Source: Kryptolebias marmoratus (Eukaryota > Chordata > Actinopteri > Cyprinodontiformes > Rivulidae). From it: DNA of 64,000 nucleotides. Under the pieces are notes generated by a model. That model was not told the DNA's origin, searched no databases, and was given only the letters and a program-made list of their open reading frames with translations. The DNA is taken from positions 19,287,950-19,351,949 of the forward strand of contig NC_051434.1 of NCBI RefSeq assembly GCF_001649575.2, in the 5' to 3' direction. The position numbers and the translations under genes were made by a program. Shown piece by piece: positions 57,871 to 64,000 of this stretch (position 1 is the first letter of the stretch; each line of letters begins with the position of its first letter).

Positions 57871-58134
57871 TCAACAAAGGACATGTCACACATTTTATAT
57901 ATTTCCACTTCTCCATAAAAATTTAACATTTGGAACAAGACTGTATTTTCATCACCTCCCATTTAAATCTTGCGTTCACACAAGATTTAAACAATAGGTA
58001 ACCACACAAACTGCGTTACATTTTCTGTGAAAAAAGATAGGATCTGTGTTTCTTTCATAACTCGAAATAAACTGAATGTCTGCCTGAGGACTGTGAGGTG
58101 GATATAGCATGACCTCAGTGAGTTCATTAAGACT

Positions 58135-58290
58135 GTGTCATTGGACAAGTGGCAAATGTGCCTGTTTTTTAAATGGAAGACATGGGTTCAAATCCTGAAT
58201 ACACCCATATTCTTTGGCTATTCAATTTTATTTCTGCTTCTAGCATATATAACTTGCTTCCAGTAAGTAGCTTTTTTCTGCAGAGTGAAC
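58135..58290 (+). mobile_element. tRNA-like SINE, copy 2
   Basis: A perfect B-box GGTTCAAATCC (about 58187-58197) lies about 35 bp after an A-box-like agtggcaaatg. The following ttttatttctgcttctagc and gcttccagtaagtag match copy 1. The two copies are about 415 bp apart in the same orientation. Confidence 0.5.
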
Positions 58291-58342
58291 ACATTAAAAA
58301 TCTTTATGAATACTGTAGTTTTGCTAATTTGATCTTTTGTTT

Positions 58343-58655
58343 AGGGCAGCAGTGGCTCAGAATTCATTCTGTCACCAGAGAGTTGCTGGTTTAAGCCCCT
58401 GCTCTGCCATCTCAGCCATTGTGTCCTTGGGAAAGACACTTCACCTGCCTTGTCTACTGGTGGTGGTCAGAGGACTTGGTGGCTGCCAGTGTAATGGCAG
58501 CCTCACTTCTGCCAGCCTGCTCCAGGGCAGCTGTGGCTACAATGTAGCTTACACCATCAGTTGGTGCATGACTGATTGTAGTGTGAAGCTCTTTGGGATC
58601 CTTGGACTAGATAAAGCGCTATACAAGTGCATGCCATTTACCATTTACATGTTTC
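58343..58655 (+). mobile_element. tRNA-derived SINE, near full length
   Basis: The head agcagtggctcaga with B-box-like ggtttaagccc is followed by gtgtccttgggaaagacac, a ctactggtggtgg block, ggcagctgtggctacaatgt, tgactgattgtagtgtgaag, ctttgggatccttgg and aaagcgctatacaagtgc, ending atttaccattt. It is the same family as the reversed, truncated copy at 27594-27775. The 163-codon frame across it is an accident. Confidence 0.75.
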
Positions 58656-58839
58656 CTGTCACCAACACTGAAGGTCAGCACATGCCCTGCTCTCCCTGTG
58701 GTCGTGATGTAAATGTTTTTTTTTTTTTTACTTTATTACTGTGTCATGTCAGATGTTTAGTGACATGTTCCCATATAAAAAACGGATGTGTTTTTTACTT
58801 GTTTTTATTGCAATGGGGTTTCTCCTGATTCTCCATCAT

Positions 58840-59540
58840 GCGTCGCCCATATTATCTGCTGAGGGAGTTCACTTGTGTTGTAGCCATCACTGTTTACGTT
58901 CCTCCGTCCAGCAATGTGGAGGCAGCGTGTGACATCATCAGGTCCTCAAACAAAACACCCTGAAGCCTTCAGCTTCATCACAGGTGACTTTAGCTATTTT
59001 TCTTAGTCCTCCACCCTCAAATCTTCTAGCAGAATGTCAAATGCACAACAAAGGACAATAAGACCTAAGATCTGTTATATGTAAAATTTAAGAATGCATA
59101 GGGTTCCACTGCCCTTCCTCCACTGGGCAGATCAGATCACAATTTGGTCTTACTCTCAGTCTGTCGTTCAGCAGCGACCATCTACAGTGAAGACTGTGAG
59201 GAAATGGTCTCTTGAAGCTGTGGAGTCACTGCATGCTGCTCTAGAAGCCACTGACTGGTAGGCTCTTTGTGAACCACATGGCGAGGACACATATAGTTAA
59301 ACTGACAATGTTTCTGAGTACATTTGGTTCTGCACTGACAACTCCATCCCTACAAAAGACGTGTGCTGCTTTCCGAACAACAAGCCCTGGGTTACCAGTG
59401 ACCTGAAGGCCCTACTTAACAAAAAAAGAGTGCTTTTAAGTCAGGGGACCAAACAGAACTCAAGATGGTACAGAAATAATTGAAACAGACTGAAAGTGAC
59501 CAAGGACATTTATAGGAAGATACTGGAGGAAAAACTCTAG
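58840..59540 (+). pseudogene. LINE endonuclease remnant
   Basis: VAITVYVPPSSNVEAACDII followed, after shifts, by a DNKT-DLLY-like stretch, TALPPLGRSDHNLVLLS (SDH at 59132-59140 is the catalytic histidine motif) and the NNKPWVTSDLKALLNKKK-type linker start. The GDF.H motif region is damaged (near 58985). Multiple stops. Confidence 0.7.
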
Positions 59541-59551
59541 GAAAAACAAGA

Positions 59552-59762
59552 CTAGTGTTGCACCCCAGAAGTATTTTATTTAAATTATTGCTATTTTTTA
59601 AGTTATAGATGAAACTCTTGTTTATTTGATATATTTTATTTGACTTATTAATTTTGCTGTTTAGAACATGGTGCCAATACCAAAAAATATGTGCAGCGTG
59701 GGGCAAATAAAGTTGCCAAAACAGAAGAAGGAGTCCTATCTGTTTCAAGAGTGCAACACTAG
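59552..59762. mobile_element. 203-bp MITE with CTAG duplications
   Basis: The insert 59556-59758 begins TGTTGCAC and ends GTGCAACA. CTAG flanks it at 59552-59555 and 59759-59762, and since CTAG is itself palindromic the visible inverted ends are 12 bp. The interior is AT-rich. Removing the insert and one CTAG joins LINE sequence so that it reads KNKTRDMWTGIKEI, as in related elements. A TA duplication with longer ends is an equal reading. Confidence 0.75.
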
Positions 59763-60009
59763 GGACATGTGGACTGGAATAAAAGAAATCATTGGTTTCC
59801 AGAGGAAAGGTGTGGGGACAGCAGAGGGAAATGAACAAAGAGCAAATGAGTTAAACCAGTTTTTTTAGTAGGTTTGAGTCCTGTTCTCCATCCCCCAACA
59901 TCATTATGATCCCTGATCCAGCCCCTCTGCCACCCAACACTTGTCCTGACACCTATTAAAGCCATCACACCACCTCAACTTGAGAGAATCACAGTACTGT
60001 GCGAAACAT

Positions 60010-60345
60010 CCTGTCTGGTCCTAGTGTCCAAGAAGGGACAACCTGTAGCACTGGGTGACTACAGACCAGGAGAACTGACTTCTCACATCATAAAGGTCAT
60101 GGAGAGACTGGTCGTAGCTCACCTCAGATCACTGGTAGGCTCATCACAAGACCCTCTGCAGTTTGCATAGCAGCTATATGTTGGAATTGATGAGGCCATT
60201 ATATGCTAGCTGCAGAAGGCATACTCCTTCCTGGACCGTTGCAACACCTCAGTACGCATCATGTTCTTCGACTTTTCAAATGCCTTCAACACCATCTATC
60301 CCAGGCTGCTGAAGGCCAAACTGGAGGACATGCAGAGGACAAAAA
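60010..60345 (+). pseudogene. LINE reverse transcriptase, N-terminal half
   Basis: It reads VQEGTTCSTG/ALGDYRP, then LTSHIIKVMERLVVAHLRSL, DPLQFA with a stop, and MFFDFSNAFNTI (60261-60296), which is motif A with the first catalytic aspartate. The frame then stays open to about 60345, where the deletion begins. Confidence 0.75.
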
Positions 60346-60369
60346 GGACAAGCAATCACCATCAATGGA

Positions 60370-60708
60370 AAATATCTGGAGATGGTGTCAAACTACAAAT
60401 ACCTGGGCGTCCATCTGGACAACAAACTGCAGTGGTCTACCAATGTCAGTTCAGTGCACAGGAAGAGCATGAGCCAACTTTACTTCCTGGTGAGGCTCAG
60501 ATCATGCGTAGTGTGCAAGAAGATGCTCCAGATCATCTACCAGTCTGTAGTGGCAAGCACCATCTTCTTTGTTGCAGTGTGCAGGCAGGCATCAAAGCAA
60601 AGGCTGAAAAATCTCATCAGAAAGCCAGAGTATGCTGTAAGCTCAAAGCTGGTCGCTCCGGAGGAGGTGATTGAGGACAGGATACCGGCAAACTGCGGGC
60701 CATCATAG
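60370..60708 (+). pseudogene. LINE reverse transcriptase, post-catalytic part
   Basis: The frame is open for 108 codons: MVSNYKYLGVHLDNKLQWS, VRLRSCVVCKKMLQIIYQS and a VVASTIFFVAVCRQASKQR part follow the family closely. Motif C is not present because of the upstream deletion. It is the best-preserved coding stretch in the window, but belongs to a dead element. Confidence 0.75.
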
Positions 60709-60830
60709 ACAATGACTCCCCTCCCTTGCACAAAACTTGTAAACAATCTGAAGAGTAGCTTCGACTACAGACGTGCCAACCCTTCCGGTATCGCTTCAAG
60801 AGAGCGTCTTTCCTGCCAATTGCAGTTAAA

Positions 60831-62840
60831 TTTTTCAGTTTATCTGCCTCATGATGTTATTAATGTTGGATTTATTAACTGCATTTTGAGTGATTATCTT
60901 TTTTTAATATTTGCATCAAGTGTTGCTTTGCACCTGTCTTACACATGTTGTTTTTGCATCTGTTTTTATATTGTGTTGTCCATGATGCTGTGACAATCCA
61001 AAACCTAATTAGACCAAATTAGGCTCCTAAATTGCATGAAACAGTGTTCAGTTCAAATTTATCCCCACTGTTTTGATGTGGGACTAGCAACCCATTAAAA
61101 ATGTAAAGACAACATTTTCTTAATCTAACCATGTCCACGACAGCTCTCAGGATTGGATATAATTTTAAACTGATTGGCCCCATCCATCAAACAGTGATCA
61201 TTCAGTTGTGTTTGAGCCCTGATGGAGGGCCAACTGTTTTGCAAAGCAAATTTGGGATACTTTGATTATTTTGCTCAAGAAGTTAGGTCTTTACAATAGA
61301 TTAGTCCTAAACAGCAGATGGCTTCATTTCTTCAAATGATTTTATACAACTGGTGATTAGGCAACCCTGTCCTGCTTTTTTGATCACTAGTGCTTTGAGG
61401 ACAAAAAACATAAACCATTATGTTGCTGAGACAGAGCACTATATCTCTAAATTAAGTCACCACCAGGGCAGACATCTTTCCTTTAGTTTAGATGCTTTGT
61501 TCTGTTTGCCTTATAGAATGGGTGTGCACAGTAGTCTTAAGTGCTTTTTCATCCTGTTTAGCTTTGTGGACTTGCAATCTACTTCAGATTTCAACTGGAG
61601 GAGCAGATCAGAAAATGTCAGAGGATTACTCTTTTTACACTCCAGCTAAACACCTAAGATTCAATCACAAAAGCCTCTATAGAACCGCTTGGGGAATTGT
61701 TTATCTGAATTTTCAGATACATCCAAAATCTAAAAACTCAATCAACTGAGAAAAAAGGGAATTCAATAAAGAAAGTATTAAACAGGTTGTAAGGAGAGCT
61801 AGTACAGGACAGCCTGGCAAAGAATAAAAGTATTTAAACAAGGACAAGCACTGATACACTGAATACGGTGAAGACAAATGTGCTTAGGTTCAAAGTTTGC
61901 AGACTTTTCTCTTGAGGTTAAAGACATTGTTCTTGAATTTTCTATATATTTACACCTTACTCCCACCCCCGTCTGTGGATCACAGCACATGCTGCATTGA
62001 TGGATAAAGCTGAGCAGCTGACAACCTGTTGTGGAGTTAAACTCTGCACCAGCCTGATAGGGCTTTGCAACTAACATTAATTGCAGATGACAGGGCTAAG
62101 TACAAGGCCACACACAAAGGCAAAGATGACTTGAGAGGAAATTCTTCTTGGTCTCTCCTTAGCTGTTCAACAAGTATAATTACTCTTGTCTTCTAAGAAC
62201 TTGGCAAGTTCACATTATATGACCCAGGGCCAGGATTGTAGATATTTTGTGAGGTTCCTTGAATCTCACCTTCATTTAGTTTTAGAAAATATCTGGTCTT
62301 ATCCTGTTTATTAGACCTAATAACAACATAAGTTTGATTTACAGTCGTCAAGAAAAATGTTTTCAGACTGCTTTCTTCTTTTAAACAGCTTCATACTCGT
62401 AAATATTACAATTCAGAAACCATTACTGAGAAAAAAAAATATTGTATTACTAAAATGGAGGACACAGCTGTGCAGTCCATGATGGCAGCCTTTGAATGGC
62501 TCTATGAAATTAGTGATCATGTGGCTTGGAAATTGAAATTTCTTGAAATATCGTCTGGCATGCCCACAAAATTTAAACAACCAGAATCTCTACTGTAGAG
62601 ATGACATATGGTCTGTGTGACCACCCGGTCATGGGATTAAACACCAACAAACAGATTTATTACTGAGGGAAGATCGATGATGATTCATTGCAACTTTCCA
62701 TTTAGTTAAAAAAATTAGAAAGAGAATTGCTAATTTGTCATGCTTCGGTTCCACGATGCTTGTTTAGTTACTGAAAGTTAATGTCTGTACGAGACATGGT
62801 CAGCTCTACTGGTGATTTATAAAGAGGCATTATAAAGGCG
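60831..62840. other. long stretch without recognised features
   Basis: A repeat-free part near 61130-61290 (attggccccatccatcaaac) might be conserved, but I cannot support it. Short frames look random. Confidence 0.35.
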
Positions 62841-62844
62841 GTCT

Positions 62845-62960
62845 GGTCTTTGTGTCCCTGTGATGGACTTGTGACCTGTCCAGGATGTACCCCGCCTCTT
62901 GCACACTGACTGCTGAAGATAAGCATCAACTCTCCCATGACCCAGAAAAGGAAAAAGCAG
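62845..62960 (+). repeat. LINE/SINE-tail repeat, decayed
   Basis: ccctgtgatggacttgtgacc, gtccaggatgtaccccgcc, then catgacccagaaaagg match 42695-42830. The GATG tail is lost. Confidence 0.65.
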
Positions 62961-64000
62961 TATTTGTTTTTTGTTTGTTAATGCGGCTCCATGCACTGAG
63001 GTGTACTACCAACAGTCACTGTACACTAAAGGGAGCTAACTGTGTGCTGGCATTTTGGTTGTGGATAATGAAACCAGTTGTTGTTGATTATAACTTACTA
63101 TATGCTAAACTTGCTTTGTAGTACAGAACCCTGGCTGATGTACATGTGAAAGCTAACAAGTCAGAACCAGGGCACAATATGATGGAGCAAATTCAGCTTG
63201 CCCAGGGTTTCTTCAAGCCATTCCATTCATCTAACCTTAACAATAAGGAATTGTGTTTTGTTGTACTACGAAGCTGTTTTTTACCTCAGTCAGTCAAGCC
63301 AAGGTTTCTGTCCCTGGATCTGTGTTCATTTGAAATTAAATAAATTAATGTTCTATCCTCCAGTTTTACAATGTTGCATTAAAATCACAGTTAGCCTGTG
63401 ATTTTATTCAGACTTTTAAATATTGTATAACATCTCTGGAAACGAGCTCGAACACACAGTTTGATGAATTTGTGCTTTGCGCAAAGATACTCTCGTTTTT
63501 TACGGATAAATGGCAGGAAATTAGTTTCTATGGGAAAACAGTTGTTGGGAACAAACTTTAGAGTGATTATCTTCTGTTTTATGCAATGTAAGTCTATGGT
63601 CCTTCTAAAGTTTCTATTATAAAGATGTTACTGGTGTAAGAGAAAGAGATTGTCCCTGTTGTGCAAAAATGAACTGTTAATTTTTTTATTTTATTTTTTT
63701 TATTGAAGACATTAATTGGTTCGTGAGGTATGTGCGTTGATGTTTGTGATCTCCAATCCAGAAACCTAGCCTGCCCCGGAGCACGTTGGGTTTCTTTGTG
63801 ACAAAGAAAATCCAAAACTGAACCTGAAGTTACCTCGATAAGTTACTAATCCTGCTTCAAAACAAACGACTAAGGAATGAAATGAAAAACAAAAACTACA
63901 CAAACCATGACAAGCTTTATATTATGCAGTATATCAAACACAAGTACCTGCTCTGTTTATTTAAGTGCGTGCTGTGTTGTCAGTGCGAGCTGTAGTTGCA
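62961..64000. other. nothing recognised
   Basis: AT-rich sequence to the window end. A T-rich run lies near 63676-63702. No gene evidence. Confidence 0.4.

Larger units (their letters stand above)
58840..60830 (+). mobile_element. L2/CR1/Rex1-group LINE, internally deleted, with a MITE
   Basis: Endonuclease remnant (58840-59540), a MITE (59556-59758), ORF2 linker (59760-59990), first half of the reverse transcriptase (60010-60345), a deletion removing the catalytic YxDD segment, then the post-catalytic part (60370-60830). The order is that of an intact ORF2. The 5' end is not seen. The clade within the L2/CR1/Rex1 group was not resolved. Confidence 0.75.

Noticed and set aside
58337..58828. 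A 163-codon open frame as a gene
   Set aside because: It runs through a tRNA-derived SINE whose family is also present, reversed, at 27594-27775.

Overview
The window reads as a stretch of teleost fish nuclear genome that is intergenic or part of a very large intron. It is AT-rich, with no operons, no ribosome-binding sites and no uninterrupted cellular gene. The repeat content is typical of ray-finned fish: non-LTR retrotransposons with (GATG)n or TTGAATTGA-type tails, a 223-bp hAT-type MITE with CAGGGGTGTCAAACTC ends, Tc1/mariner remnants with the DNDPKH signature, Ty3/gypsy debris, several small LTRs, and tRNA-headed SINEs. The species is not identifiable from this sequence alone. Two assembly gaps (29691-29927 and 32977-33946) and two single N bases (4445, 24322) are present.

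Layout. 1-13.8 kb: mostly featureless AT-rich DNA with a LINE 3' end, two copies of an unclassified dispersed repeat (called family A here), one of which carries a TTAA-targeted MITE, LTR-like pieces, and a TTAGGG/GT-rich repeat. 13.8-18.5 kb: an LTR with near-matching target-site duplications, a 927-bp hAT-like element, then a large imperfect inverted repeat (arms of about 350 bp) that ends about 100 bp before a 57-bp exon-like segment. 19.5-31 kb: LINE 3' ends on both strands, more family A copies, a Tc1 scrap next to a tRNA-derived SINE, the hAT MITE, and a 290-bp LTR with perfect GTAAT duplications. 31.8-35.8 kb: an L2/CR1-type LINE split by a 1.6-kb TG...CA element with TTTAC duplications (largely hidden by the gap), followed by an array of AGGTCA-rich units. 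36-42 kb: a possible conserved non-coding block, a degenerate Tc1 transposon, and two solo LTRs of one family 3.6 kb apart. 42-53 kb: further LTR-like insertions, families A, B and C, and long unremarkable stretches. 52.8-61 kb: LINE and gypsy graveyards with nested insertions, including a 203-bp MITE with CTAG duplications whose removal restores the LINE reading frame, and three SINE-like units. 61-64 kb: little of note.

Nothing here forms a working pathway. Every coding signal recognised is a broken transposon protein (endonuclease, reverse transcriptase, integrase, gag, transposase). The possible host functions are one exon-like segment (18361-18417) and several repeat-free, TAATTA-containing blocks that look like conserved non-coding elements. 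The latter suggest, but cannot prove, the regulatory surroundings or an intron of a developmental gene. The most rewarding items are the large inverted repeat, the gap-spanning nested insertion with an open frame on the minus strand, family A, and the tRNA-Asp-like SINE pair.
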